From assembly GCF_025833875.1 (NCBI RefSeq), contig NZ_JAOYOD010000001.1, positions 2,108,001 through 2,172,000 on the forward strand: a stretch of DNA of 64,000 bases. The letters run 5' to 3'. The DNA is from Reichenbachiella ulvae (GTDB taxonomy: Bacteria; Bacteroidota; Bacteroidia; Cytophagales; Cyclobacteriaceae). Below, in pieces: positions 39,808-49,686 of this stretch; the first letter of the stretch is position 1, and each line of letters opens with the position of its first letter. Both the position numbers and the translations under genes were made by a program. Below the pieces are notes generated by a model. That model was not told the DNA's origin. It saw nothing but the letters and a program-made list of their open reading frames with translations, and made no database searches.

Positions 39808-39822
39808 GGTGAAATAACCCAA
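39808..39822 (-). promoter_or_regulatory. Candidate shared operator, site c
   Basis: GGTGAAATAACCCAA fits the 15-base consensus at all positions. It lies about 300 bases before the sensor-chemoreceptor start. With the preceding G it also forms a small dyad (GGGT, AACCC). Confidence 0.4.
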
Positions 39823-39870
39823 ATTAGTTTTCAAGGAGATTGATGCATAACTCGCCAAATGCAAAAAAAA

Positions 39871-39895
39871 GGGTCAAAACCAAAAATCATGACCC
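39871..39895 (-). terminator. Terminator-like hairpin after GH78
   Basis: 6-bp stem GGGTCA/TGACCC (39871-39876 with 39890-39895), 13-base loop, followed on the minus transcript by eight U residues (39863-39870). It is 26 bases past the GH78 stop. The loop is long, so strength is uncertain. Confidence 0.6.
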
Positions 39896-39920
39896 AATAA
39901 AAACACAAACTATTAACCAA

Positions 39921-42770
39921 CTAATCTTTTTCCTTAATATAACTGACCTCATATATCCCGGACCCTAACTTCACATCACTAGATATTTTCTCATCGTTGG
40001 CCTCTATTTGACCATCAATTTTTAGAGTAGCTCTTTCACTTTGGCTCAAAATCAACTTCGCATTAGTGTTAAACGGAATATCCAACTTCATGGTCAGAAG
40101 GCCATCTCTCATTTCCCAGCTATTCTTAATTTGTCCTTCGCGAGTCGGAATGGTCACCGATGCATGGGTCAATTGGCTAGGGAATGTGGGATCAACGGTG
40201 AACAGCTTATACCCAGGCTGTTCGATACTTGATTTGACCCCCCCTATACATTCATAAAAATAAGCGGCAAAACCACTATGCATAGGGTGATTCAATGAGT
40301 TGGTCAAACCTTCCATTGTTCCCCATTCAAACTGTCTTTCGGGCCAGGTAGTGAATCCGTAATTCATAACATAGGTCTGGCTCGGAAACGTAGGAACGGT
40401 GAGTATTTCATAAGCCAAATCGGCTTTACCATTTTTACTCAGTACGGTGTATATGTATCGATTGCCATGAATACCGGTGGAATGATGTCCTCCTTTTATT
40501 TCCACGATATCATATTCCAAACCATTCAGCACTTGTTCAATTTTATCTTCTGACACCATTCCAAATTGCAACGCCATCACGGTTGCTGTTTGACTACCAT
40601 ACCAAGCAAAGTCAGTTCCTTTGATAGGTATCAAATAGGCTTTGTTAAAAGCAGCTACCAATTCCACTTTCTCATTAGCCAATTCGGATTCAAAAATTGC
40701 ATCACCTTTTAATCGAGCAAAATACTCCATCACATTGAGAACATCATAAAAATAAGCATTGGCAGACACTACTGGATGACACTCCATAGCCGAAGGATTC
40801 AATCTTCGGTCCCAGCGAGGTGGACACCAGTCTCCCATACCATTGTCGATTATTCCTTCCTCATTTTTGAAAGAGAGGTAATAGCGTGTCAGTTCCTTCA
40901 TATCTTCATAGTATTCCTTGACTATAGAACTGTCACCATAGTACCTGAAGTTGTACCAGGGCAAATACATGGTAGCAATGCCCCAATCTAATTTAGCAAT
41001 GGATGAAGTCCTCTTGCCAGGTGCAATCATTGTAGGGACTCTATATTTTGTCTCATTTTGGTCGTTACCCTTTACCAATCTCATCTGGGTACGAATATCC
41101 TCCATGTACTTTTGATAGAAATTACCCATCTCATAGTTATATAGGGCATATTCACAAAAGGCATGCGCATCTCCGAGCCAGCCACATTTTTCTCTATGTG
41201 GGCAATCTTCAGGAATGCCATGAATATTATCAACTATCGTCCACTTGCTAATATTATGCATCTTGTTGAACAAAGGCTCAGAGCTTTCAAAACTCCCTAG
41301 CTCGTCAATATCTGTAGCTACCAAAACTGCCTTAATTGTAGAAGCGTCCGGTTTCCTAGATAGTCCACTGATTTTTGCGTATCTGAATCCGTGATAACAG
41401 AATTTTGGAGCCCATGTTTCTATTCCTTCACCTTTGCAGATGTATTTCAGATTTTGTTTGAGACCATTAGCCCCTCCACCAGTTGATCCCAGGAATACAT
41501 CCAAACTATCCTTGGTGAGCGCTTCGGTCATGATCATATCTATCAACTGACCTTCTTTTTCTTGCACACTAATTTCTACCCAACCTGCGATATTTTGACC
41601 AAAATCTACTATCCATTCGCCAGTAGATACCTTAAAAACCGATTGTGCCTTGAGCTCTTTTAGCTCTCTGATAGGAGGAATCATTTGGGCATTGACCTTA
41701 TCAATTTTAGGGCTCAAGAGGGCTACCTCCGACCAGTCTGAATCATCGAATCCTGTGGTATTCCATTCCCCCAATTCGAAGCGAGCGTCGTAAACATCGC
41801 CTCCATAAATATTATCGAAGACTGTTGGTCCAGTATTAACCTTCCAATCTTCATTAGTAATTAATTCTTGACTTGAACCATCCTGATAGTTCACCTTTAA
41901 CAAAAGTTTTACAGCTGGGGTACCATAAGACAAATCCCTCTCGGATTCAGGGTCATTTTTCCATGAAATATTTTGTCCATAAAACCCATTCCCCAAAATG
42001 ATACCCAATGCATTATTGCCTTCATTCAGTTGTTCAGTAACATCGTAAGTCACATAATAGGCCTGTTTATCGTAATTCGATGGTGCTGGATCCAATACAT
42101 GATCCCCTGTTTTAGATCCATTGATATATAACTCATAGTAACCCAGTCCACAGATGTAAGCTCTCGCACTTTCGATCGCGCCCTTTGCATCCAGTTCACT
42201 TCTGAAGTAACCCACAGGGAGACTAGTTACCTTCGCCGGCGACTTCATTTTTCCGGTCTTATATTCTTTGAATCGATGCGCTGAAGTACGCGTATCGGTC
42301 TTCACACCAATCCATTGGGCCGCACCCCAGTCTTCTTGAATCAAAAGACCTACTTCAAACGTATTGATATCGGACCATTCTGAGACAACTCCATTCTCGT
42401 CCCAAATCCTAACTTTCCAGTAGTAAATATGAGAGGATTGCAATCCCTTACCAGAATACGAGACTTGTGAAGATTGATCAGAGTTTACTTTCTCGGAATC
42501 CCACATATCTGCGTCCAACTCATTCAAAATATCCGGTGATGATGCCACCAAAACTTGATAGGCAGACTGTGATTTCGACTTTTCATCAGACTGAGTTTGC
42601 CATGACAGCTTTGGTTTGGATCCATCTATCCCTATTGGGTTATTTATCATGTCAGTCTTAAGCTTCACTACTTTTAGCAGCGTATCCGGCTTGTTCTCTA
42701 TCGGTATGCATGCCATAACCAGAAAAATCATCATAGAGAATAACAACACACGTATCGATAACTTGTTCAT
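39921..42770 (-). CDS. GH78 alpha-L-rhamnosidase, lipoprotein
   Basis: 949 residues from the ATG at 42770, which has AAGGA 12 bases upstream; a TTG nine codons earlier is unlikely. Lipobox LVMAC (Cys about 21). Domains in order: N-terminal fibronectin-like (about 30-145), two beta-sandwich domains (about 150-480), the (alpha/alpha)6 catalytic barrel (about 490-840) and a C-terminal beta domain. The GH78 signature HREKCGWLGDAH holds the general acid Glu (about 527); WGTMEGLTNSLNHPMHSG is the second conserved block. It removes alpha-linked L-rhamnose. With GH39-like it forms a two-gene operon (42-base gap). Rhamnose is the main sugar of ulvan, which supports the substrate guess. Confidence 0.95.
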   Translation of the reverse strand: MNKLSIRVLLFSMMIFLVMACIPIENKPDTLLKVVKLKTDMINNPIGIDGSKPKLSWQTQSDEKSKSQSAYQVLVASSPDILNELDADMWDSEKVNSDQSSQVSYSGKGLQSSHIYYWKVRIWDENGVVSEWSDINTFEVGLLIQEDWGAAQWIGVKTDTRTSAHRFKEYKTGKMKSPAKVTSLPVGYFRSELDAKGAIESARAYICGLGYYELYINGSKTGDHVLDPAPSNYDKQAYYVTYDVTEQLNEGNNALGIILGNGFYGQNISWKNDPESERDLSYGTPAVKLLLKVNYQDGSSQELITNEDWKVNTGPTVFDNIYGGDVYDARFELGEWNTTGFDDSDWSEVALLSPKIDKVNAQMIPPIRELKELKAQSVFKVSTGEWIVDFGQNIAGWVEISVQEKEGQLIDMIMTEALTKDSLDVFLGSTGGGANGLKQNLKYICKGEGIETWAPKFCYHGFRYAKISGLSRKPDASTIKAVLVATDIDELGSFESSEPLFNKMHNISKWTIVDNIHGIPEDCPHREKCGWLGDAHAFCEYALYNYEMGNFYQKYMEDIRTQMRLVKGNDQNETKYRVPTMIAPGKRTSSIAKLDWGIATMYLPWYNFRYYGDSSIVKEYYEDMKELTRYYLSFKNEEGIIDNGMGDWCPPRWDRRLNPSAMECHPVVSANAYFYDVLNVMEYFARLKGDAIFESELANEKVELVAAFNKAYLIPIKGTDFAWYGSQTATVMALQFGMVSEDKIEQVLNGLEYDIVEIKGGHHSTGIHGNRYIYTVLSKNGKADLAYEILTVPTFPSQTYVMNYGFTTWPERQFEWGTMEGLTNSLNHPMHSGFAAYFYECIGGVKSSIEQPGYKLFTVDPTFPSQLTHASVTIPTREGQIKNSWEMRDGLLTMKLDIPFNTNAKLILSQSERATLKIDGQIEANDEKISSDVKLGSGIYEVSYIKEKD

Positions 42771-42812
42771 ATTTTTTTGTTTAATCCTTAAATCCAACTC
42801 TATCAGATTAGC

Positions 42813-44462
42813 TTATTTTGGAATCAATTCTATCAGTTTTACACTGTGGGGTTCCATTTCCATTTTAAGTATGATACTCCCATCTTTGGTTTTGAATATG
42901 GTGGAATCTGTCACAGTCTGTGGCAATTGAGCCAGCTTTTCATATTTATTCAAATTGGCATCATAGACGGCTTTCCAACCTTCTTGAAAATAGTCACCCG
43001 GTCTATTGCCATAGATTCTTGCACTTTTACCAGATTTGATAGCTATACCAGCAGATTTGACATCTTTATAGAGTTCATGCATAAATATGCCATGATTTCT
43101 ATCTATTGTCCACTCGTTCATGTAAAAGGAACTACTAGCTTTTACTAGCTCCCCCTTAATTTCCGGGTACAAAATTTGACGATTCATACTGGTGAGGGTG
43201 GTATTATGGTTATACAAAAGCAAAAAAACTCTACCCTCTTTAACAACAGGGATTATACCTGAAAAACCACTGCTCCCCCTAGAAGCTGAAAGTCTACTTC
43301 CTCCTTCCATTTTCAACAACATAGAGGTTACATTTCTTCGCCCGCTAGCCAATCCACCTGTGGTATATTGACCCCAATCATATATTTCATTCACACGATA
43401 ATGGTAAGAGAGATCAGCAATGGTAGCATACCAGCTAGCTCCAAACTCAGTAGCATCACTCAAACTGAGGCCTCTGTTTCCAAATTCATCTCTCAATATT
43501 CCAAACTCTTGAATATCTAATGGAATACCCTGGAATTGAGAATAGCTATCTAATTTATCTCGATAGGGGACTACTTTTTCCTCAAATCTGACAGTATTCT
43601 GATCAATTTTCTCATAATAGGAAAGGCTAAAGAAATCCATCCGCGTACCTATTTCGCCTGTGGCATAATTGGTACCAACGGCGCAGTGGTCGATCAGCTC
43701 CGTGGTAAAGGTGGCCACTCCTTCGGTGAGCATGTTGCCTGGTCCAATCTGGGCTTCTGGCAAGATTTTTCCCACCTCATCTACGGTGATATCGTAGTGT
43801 TTGAAATACGCCTCCATACTACCTCTCCAATGATCTGGAGTATAGTTTGGTTCCGTAGAAACTCTGAAACGCCAAGTGCTCACTTCTTCCTTCCCAAATT
43901 CATCGATGAGTGTTTGTAGAAAGGCACGAATATATTGTCTCCAAATCTCATAATCAGTTGGTGCTTTTGTATTACCATAAGTGTCTTCTATTCTTGGTAA
44001 ACTCATTTCCCAGGGGACATTGTCCAATACTATTCTGGGTTTGAAACCAGTCTGCATAAATCCTCTCATGCTAGTCAACAGGCCCGAAAAATCTACAATG
44101 ATATTTCCATTTTCATCCACCCCTTTGTAGTAGATATTCTTATTATCGATTCTACCACCTAGCATCCTTACTAGATTATAGCTTTTCACGTAAGACTTTG
44201 ATTCTTCGAGGCTGCTTCGAAAACTTGCACTCTCAAATTGAGTTTGATTAATCATCGGTCGTGTAGACCAAAAGTTGTACATAAGTCCAACTTTATCCTT
44301 TGTATTGATGGAGATCAATTGATCAGCCGGAATTTCATCCTCTTTATCTTCCTGAAGAATTTCCTTTCCTAAGTTCCCTTCTCCTGTACAAGACAGGAAC
44401 CATATTATAGTACTTACTGAAGTGACTAAAACTTTTAAACGTTTCAATAATCTTACTTTCAT
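42813..44462 (-). CDS. GH39-like glycosidase, lipoprotein
   Basis: 549 residues. Lipoprotein signal (IIWFLSCTGEG, Cys about 25). TIM barrel of clan GH-A with acid/base Glu in RVSTEPNYTPDHW (about 204) and nucleophile Glu in PLDIQEFGIL (about 319); the start block GLMYNFWSTRPM and NLVRMLGGR are typical of GH39 beta-xylosidase or iduronidase relatives. A beta-sandwich follows the barrel (about 430-549). It starts the operon with GH78, and candidate operator site d lies 50 bases before its ATG. GH39 enzymes occur in known ulvan loci, where they act on lyase-derived oligosaccharides. Confidence 0.88.
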   Translation of the reverse strand: MKVRLLKRLKVLVTSVSTIIWFLSCTGEGNLGKEILQEDKEDEIPADQLISINTKDKVGLMYNFWSTRPMINQTQFESASFRSSLEESKSYVKSYNLVRMLGGRIDNKNIYYKGVDENGNIIVDFSGLLTSMRGFMQTGFKPRIVLDNVPWEMSLPRIEDTYGNTKAPTDYEIWRQYIRAFLQTLIDEFGKEEVSTWRFRVSTEPNYTPDHWRGSMEAYFKHYDITVDEVGKILPEAQIGPGNMLTEGVATFTTELIDHCAVGTNYATGEIGTRMDFFSLSYYEKIDQNTVRFEEKVVPYRDKLDSYSQFQGIPLDIQEFGILRDEFGNRGLSLSDATEFGASWYATIADLSYHYRVNEIYDWGQYTTGGLASGRRNVTSMLLKMEGGSRLSASRGSSGFSGIIPVVKEGRVFLLLYNHNTTLTSMNRQILYPEIKGELVKASSSFYMNEWTIDRNHGIFMHELYKDVKSAGIAIKSGKSARIYGNRPGDYFQEGWKAVYDANLNKYEKLAQLPQTVTDSTIFKTKDGSIILKMEMEPHSVKLIELIPK

Positions 44463-44511
44463 TCTTTCATATCATAAAGCTTAAAATTAGTATGACGAGC
44501 TTTTCGAACAG

Positions 44512-44526
44512 AGTCAAATAATCCAA
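44512..44526 (-). promoter_or_regulatory. Candidate shared operator, site d
   Basis: AGTCAAATAATCCAA fits the 15-base consensus at all positions. It lies 50 bases before the GH39 ATG and after the SusD 2 terminator, so it can only serve the GH39-GH78 operon. Confidence 0.45.
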
Positions 44527-44645
44527 CATAAGGGTACTCTTGTTTAATCAATAACAGAAGACACTATATTAGTGTGATGTTCAGATTATTGCCAACACTT
44601 TTCTGTATATACAAGTGAGAATTATGAAGAAATCAGAACCGAAAA

Positions 44646-44671
44646 AAACCAGCAGAAAAATCTGCTGGTTT
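44646..44671 (-). terminator. Rho-independent terminator after SusD 2
   Basis: Perfect 11-bp stem (44646-44656 with 44661-44671), AAAA loop, and a run of U on the minus transcript (44642-44648). It lies 14 bases past the SusD 2 stop and separates it from the GH39-GH78 operon. Confidence 0.9.
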
Positions 44672-44684
44672 AAGACTAATTGTA

Positions 44685-46274
44685 TTACCTATAACCATTA
44701 TTGGTTGGATCTGACTCCAAAAGTTTCGGATTGGTTTGTAGCTCCTGCAAGGGAATTGGCAAGAGTACATGATAAGGTTTTATATTTGCTCCAGGTGTGT
44801 AGGTTCTGTATTCTTCAGACTGCACTACATCGAACAAAATGCCCCATCTGATCAAATCATATCTTCTCCATGCTTCGCCAGCGAGCTCCCATTTACGCTC
44901 ATCATAAATCGCCTCCCTGAATTGCTGCTGTGTTAAACCAACTAACTCCCATTCAGCCTGAGTCGCATAGGCTCGTTCGCGTACAGCATGAATGTACTGA
45001 TAAGCATTGGCCGGTCCATTCAATTCATTTTCACACTCTGCGGCCATCAGATAAATATCCGCTAAACGGAAAACCATTCGGTTGTCCTCATGATTGAACC
45101 TTGGAGATGTGTCTACATTGAGATTCATAAATTTGGGGATGTAGGTAAATGCCAAATCAAAACCCAAATAGCTATCCATAATATTCAACTCTCTTCTCAG
45201 ATCATTGGTTGGAAAACTATTTGCAAATCCTATAGTAGCTATTTGAAGGCCTGTGCCATTAAACTGTTCCCCCCTAGCTGCCAAAGCATCCGCCAAAGCA
45301 CCTCTCTCATCAGTATTGGCAGGTTCATCTCTCAATCTCGGATTAAACATACTTGGTCTCCAATTACCATTACCAAAAACTGCCGGTAATGAACCATCTG
45401 GTCTGACCACACCTTCTTCGAATTGACCTCTGATATCTTTAGCAAAGTCAAGAGACCAAATAATCTCTGCATTGTACTCATTGCTAGGATCAAAAACTTC
45501 TGCATAGGTCGGCTGAAGTTCGTGGGAGGATTGATTAATAATCTCCAAACATTTATTCAACCCATTTTGCCAATCTTGTTCAGCCATATATATTTTGGCC
45601 ATAATCAACGCCGCACACCACTTGGAAGCACGTCCTAGCTGATTATCAGGAATTTCATCAGCTCGTGGCAAATTGTCCTGAGCAAACTGCAAATCTTCGA
45701 GAATATCTTGAATAATGATATCCTTATCAGTCCTGCCCAAAACCTTAATCTGATCTAAATCCAAAGCTTCTCTATAATAAGGGGCATCTCCCCATAAATT
45801 GGTTATGTGCCAATAGGCTAATGAACGGATAAAGGTGACGTCTGCGATAATATCGACCTGAGCAGCATCTGGAATAGCATTGTTCCCTTCTACTCTATCC
45901 AAAATAATGTTAGAATTCAAAATGATTTTGTAAAAATCCTTCCATGTATCTGATACGCTCATCTTCTGAACCGACACATCAGCCAATCCTTCGTCAAGAG
46001 TATAGTTCCCAATGGGCTCTACAAAATTCGCATTCCGATTAGGCTCTATGATATCAGCCCCATTGTCATAAAAATGATCAAGTCCAACCTGACCATAGAT
46101 GGAATTGTTTTTGAGTATGGCATATAAGCCTGTCACAGCCTGTCTCGCATCGGACTCTGACGAAAAGAAATTCTCTGGCGCGATAATATCTCTTGGATTT
46201 TCCTGCAAAAACTCTTGACAACTGAAAGTTACAGAAAGTACCAACGCTATGATTATTATATTAATTTTTTTCAT
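44685..46274 (-). CDS. susD: SusD-family outer-membrane glycan-binding lipoprotein 2
   Basis: 529 residues. Lipoprotein signal (VTFSCQEFL, Cys about 19) followed by the SusD start LQENPRDIIAPENFF. SusD-like N-terminal region (about 30-240; VTFIRSLAYWHITNLWGDAPYY) and RagB/SusD C-terminal domain (VFRLADIYLMAAECENE about 400; DERKWELAGEAWRRYDLIRWG about 465). Coded 18 bases after SusC 2, with which it should form the outer-membrane uptake complex. Followed by a strong terminator. Confidence 0.95.
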   Translation of the reverse strand: MKKINIIIIALVLSVTFSCQEFLQENPRDIIAPENFFSSESDARQAVTGLYAILKNNSIYGQVGLDHFYDNGADIIEPNRNANFVEPIGNYTLDEGLADVSVQKMSVSDTWKDFYKIILNSNIILDRVEGNNAIPDAAQVDIIADVTFIRSLAYWHITNLWGDAPYYREALDLDQIKVLGRTDKDIIIQDILEDLQFAQDNLPRADEIPDNQLGRASKWCAALIMAKIYMAEQDWQNGLNKCLEIINQSSHELQPTYAEVFDPSNEYNAEIIWSLDFAKDIRGQFEEGVVRPDGSLPAVFGNGNWRPSMFNPRLRDEPANTDERGALADALAARGEQFNGTGLQIATIGFANSFPTNDLRRELNIMDSYLGFDLAFTYIPKFMNLNVDTSPRFNHEDNRMVFRLADIYLMAAECENELNGPANAYQYIHAVRERAYATQAEWELVGLTQQQFREAIYDERKWELAGEAWRRYDLIRWGILFDVVQSEEYRTYTPGANIKPYHVLLPIPLQELQTNPKLLESDPTNNGYR

Positions 46275-46292
46275 TTGTTCGCGATTTAGATT

Positions 46293-49200
46293 TTAGAATG
46301 TAAGGTTTAAACCTAATGTCAAGACTTTTGCATTTGGATATTCACCACTTGAATAACCCTGTGCAATGTTTCCTAATCCACTGTTTCCGAAATTACTGGT
46401 TTCGGGATCTATCAATCTGAAATCAGATAGCAACCAAAGGTTTGTCCCTGAGAAGTAAACAGACATTCTATCAATATTATTCCAGCCCCATTGATTAGTT
46501 GGTAGATTGTAAGTAAGTCTCAACGTCTTTAGCCTGATATGTGAACCGTCTTCAACCATTTCTGAATTGCTATTAGTGGATTCAGATGCGGCTCCTGCAC
46601 GTGGAATATCTGATGTTGGATTTTGAGGTGTCCATCGATCTGCAATCTCAGCGAATTTAGGATTCTCCCCTCTTGTGAAATAATTAGGCCTCATTCTCAG
46701 ATTATAAACCTCATTGCCATAAGTTCCTTGAAAAAAGAAAGACAAATTGAAATTCTTATACGTGATCGAATTCTCCAATCCAAAAACCAAATCAGGCTGA
46801 GGACTTCCCAACACGATGTTATCTTCATTGGTAATATTGCCATCACCATTCAAGTCTTGAAATTTGGAGGAGCCTAATTCAGGAATTACATTCATACCTG
46901 AGTTATCAATTTCCTCTTGAGTCTTGTATGTACCAAGATATTTTACTCCGGTAAACACAGGTACTGGCTCCCCGACGATGATTCGTGTATTGCCCGATCC
47001 TAAAATCTCATCTATCACAACATCAATAAACTCCTGACCACCCAAATCCAGGACTTTGTTTTTGTTTGAAGACAAAGTCAAAGTTGACCCCCAATCAAAA
47101 TCTCCATGAGAAACATTTGTAGTCTTGAGCAAAAACTCCCATCCTTTGTTTTCTAGGGACCCAATGTTTTGCAATTGACTAGAGAAACCCGTTTGGCGTG
47201 GTACTACTACTTCTAAAAGAAGATCGTTCGTTTCTTTACGATAAAATCCGAATTCAGCAAAAACACGGTTGTTGAACATGGAAGTTTCAACCGCCAAATC
47301 CAGTTGATCAGTAGTTTCCCACTGCAAAGCAGGATTAGCTGGACGACCTAGTGTAAGACCAGGGTTCTGCACACCTCCATAGGTAGTACTAGCCTCGGTC
47401 AAGAGTGCCAAGGTTCTGTAAGATTCAATACCCTGACTACCCGATCTACCATAACTGGCTCTCAATTTCAAATTGTTGATAAAAGTAACATCCTGCATAA
47501 AGGGCTCATTGGATACTTTCCATGCACCCGCCACAGATGGATACAACTCATATTTGTTTCCTTCAGCAAAACGAGAAGACCCATCGGTTCTTGCCACCAA
47601 GGTCAACAGATACTTATCTCTAAAAGAGTAATTCAGTCTTCCAAAAAAGGAAACAATTGAAAATTCATCAAATGAACTATTTACAATATTGCGAGTGGGA
47701 TCACTGCCTAACCCTAAGCTGTTATATCCAACTGCATCAGAAGTAAAACCATATGCTTCTGCACTCACACTTTCTGCCTGAAAATGTTGGAAAGATGCTC
47801 CAACCAAGCCAGTGATACTATGATCACCAAACTCTGTTGAGTATTGTATAGTGTTTTCATTATTCCATCCAATACTAGTAGTAGCTCTTACTTCAGCATC
47901 TCCGCCCTGATTTACGACCAATCGATCTGGACTTTGACTCGAATTGAATCTGTTTCTCTTAGTATTATCTATTTCTGGACTGAAAGTAGATCTGATCATC
48001 CATTTGGGTGTAGGTTTAAACTCCAAATAAGCAGTGGCCAATACATTGTTGATTTGTGTTTCATTTGTATTCAGCTCTGCATTTGCAACTGGATTGGAGA
48101 AAGGGGCTCCAATCACTTCATTCCAACCATTGTAAGTTCCATCGTCGTTGTAAACAGGCTGAGTAGGAAGGATGTTCAACAAACCACCATACCCAACTGT
48201 TCCATTATCTTGTTTGATTCTGGAAAAGTTCATCCTAAAACCAGTCTTCCATCTATCTGTCAATTTGATGTCAAGATTAGATCGAAAAATGAATTTTTCA
48301 ATTCCAGAATTCTTGATCAAACCATCTTGATTGAAATAATTTAATGAATTATAGTAATTCACATTACCATTCTCTGAAGATCCACTAATAGATACATCTG
48401 CATTATAGATCGGTGATGGGTCCAAAAGCATATTGAAATAATCATTGTCTTCGTAGGTAGAAGGATCGTCAGGAAAAGGTAGAGCCACCCCTCTATATGC
48501 AGCATCTTCATTCGTGTATTCGATCTGTTCTTCTTTATTCAAAAACGCCGGTCTTTCAGGTACCAATTGGGTACTGGTATAAAGTCCCACACTCACTTGA
48601 GGTTTACCACCAGTAGCCATTCCGCTTTTGGTAGTGACGAGTACGACACCATTTGCGCCTCTCGAACCATAGATGGCAATCGATGATGCATCTTTTAACA
48701 CCTCAATTGAGCGGATATCATTCGTATTCAAATTATTAAGGTTGAAATCTTGGCCCACTATGATACCATCTATTACCCATAACGGTTGATTACTTCCTTC
48801 GATAGAGTTTCCGCCTCTCACACGAATCACAGTTCCTGCCCCGGGTGCACCACTTACTGACGTGATTTGTACCCCCGCCGCTCTACCTTGTAACACCTGA
48901 TCTACACGAGAACTAGGGATTTTTTGTAAGGCTTCATTGTCTATAGAAGCGACAGACCCGGTTAGGTCGGATTTCTTGGAAGTACCATACCCAATTACCA
49001 CTACCGTTTCGAGTTCCTTCACATCAGTCTGCATTTGTACATCGATTACTGATTGGCTACCCACAGTCTGTTCTTGTTCCAAAAATCCAATAGATGTAAA
49101 TACAAGAGTTGCCCCTTCGGATACTTGCAAAGTATACTTACCATTCATATCTGTGATGGTACCGTTAGTAGTTCCTTTCTCAAGGACGGTCACTCCTGGT

Positions 49201-49364
49201 AATTCAGACCCGTCTTCTCCTGATGTAACCAATCCCGAAACAGAAACTTCTGCTTGATACAAATTGCCTTCACTAGCATTTGCCAGAAAGCTCACCAGAA
49301 CAAAAAGTCCTGACATAAGTAATTTAGATAGATAAACTAATCTAGTTTGTAAATAGTCTTTCAT
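46293..49364 (-). CDS. susC: SusC-family TonB-dependent transporter 2
   Basis: 1023 residues from the ATG at 49364. An in-frame GTG at 49421 would add 19 residues before a normal signal peptide and is unlikely. Signal peptide (about 1-32), carboxypeptidase-D-regulatory-like domain (about 40-115), plug (about 125-240; IRVRGGNSIEG, LWVIDGIIV, IAIYGSRGANGVVLVTTK), then a 22-stranded-type barrel ending GLNLTF. It forms the operon with SusD 2. A candidate operator lies about 170 bases upstream, just past the terminator of 49687-50700. Confidence 0.96.
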   Translation of the reverse strand: MKDYLQTRLVYLSKLLMSGLFVLVSFLANASEGNLYQAEVSVSGLVTSGEDGSELPGVTVLEKGTTNGTITDMNGKYTLQVSEGATLVFTSIGFLEQEQTVGSQSVIDVQMQTDVKELETVVVIGYGTSKKSDLTGSVASIDNEALQKIPSSRVDQVLQGRAAGVQITSVSGAPGAGTVIRVRGGNSIEGSNQPLWVIDGIIVGQDFNLNNLNTNDIRSIEVLKDASSIAIYGSRGANGVVLVTTKSGMATGGKPQVSVGLYTSTQLVPERPAFLNKEEQIEYTNEDAAYRGVALPFPDDPSTYEDNDYFNMLLDPSPIYNADVSISGSSENGNVNYYNSLNYFNQDGLIKNSGIEKFIFRSNLDIKLTDRWKTGFRMNFSRIKQDNGTVGYGGLLNILPTQPVYNDDGTYNGWNEVIGAPFSNPVANAELNTNETQINNVLATAYLEFKPTPKWMIRSTFSPEIDNTKRNRFNSSQSPDRLVVNQGGDAEVRATTSIGWNNENTIQYSTEFGDHSITGLVGASFQHFQAESVSAEAYGFTSDAVGYNSLGLGSDPTRNIVNSSFDEFSIVSFFGRLNYSFRDKYLLTLVARTDGSSRFAEGNKYELYPSVAGAWKVSNEPFMQDVTFINNLKLRASYGRSGSQGIESYRTLALLTEASTTYGGVQNPGLTLGRPANPALQWETTDQLDLAVETSMFNNRVFAEFGFYRKETNDLLLEVVVPRQTGFSSQLQNIGSLENKGWEFLLKTTNVSHGDFDWGSTLTLSSNKNKVLDLGGQEFIDVVIDEILGSGNTRIIVGEPVPVFTGVKYLGTYKTQEEIDNSGMNVIPELGSSKFQDLNGDGNITNEDNIVLGSPQPDLVFGLENSITYKNFNLSFFFQGTYGNEVYNLRMRPNYFTRGENPKFAEIADRWTPQNPTSDIPRAGAASESTNSNSEMVEDGSHIRLKTLRLTYNLPTNQWGWNNIDRMSVYFSGTNLWLLSDFRLIDPETSNFGNSGLGNIAQGYSSGEYPNAKVLTLGLNLTF

Positions 49365-49537
49365 AAGTATTAATATAATTAAGTAATTCAGTTTAGTTAA
49401 ATGAGTTCTATTCAGCTGCACCTAGTACAAACTTTAGAACCAGTTAGATTCATCCTTAGTCTTTTTTCATTGGCGCATTTCTTAGTTTCATAAAAACCAA
49501 ATTGCCACTTTATCAATAAATTATATTCTTAAAAAAG

Positions 49538-49552
49538 GGTAGAATAGTCCAA
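49538..49552 (-). promoter_or_regulatory. Candidate shared operator, site e
   Basis: GGTAGAATAGTCCAA fits the 15-base consensus at all positions. It lies 174 bases before the SusC 2 ATG, in the only intergenic space able to drive the SusC 2-SusD 2 operon separately. Confidence 0.45.
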
Positions 49553-49635
49553 TCTCAAAATACCTAAACATCAAAATTTATTAGATAGAGAAGCAACCTT
49601 GAACAAGATCAAATGACCGATCATGAAAGAAAAAA

Positions 49636-49658
49636 ACCACCAGAGATAATCCGGTGGT
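49636..49658 (-). terminator. Rho-independent terminator after the FN3/jelly-roll gene
   Basis: Stem ACCACC/GGTGGT (49636-49641 with 49653-49658) followed on the minus transcript by a U-run (49630-49636). It lies 29 bases past the stop of 49687-50700 and separates that gene from SusC 2. Confidence 0.75.
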
Positions 49659-49686
49659 ATTGATAAGTGCAAATTGCTAGTTGCCT

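Larger units (their letters stand above)
39506..39920. other. Intergenic region of about 415 bases
   Basis: Between the GH78 stop and the start of the sensor chimera. Contains a terminator-like hairpin at 39871-39895 and candidate operator site c at 39808-39822. No reading frame is convincing. Confidence 0.45.

Noticed and set aside
47844..48344. Plus-strand open frame of 166 codons
   Set aside because: It lies fully antisense to the SusC 2 barrel, has no signal or domain pattern, and its composition is what the opposite strand of a coding region gives by chance. The same holds for all other plus-strand frames over 60 codons.
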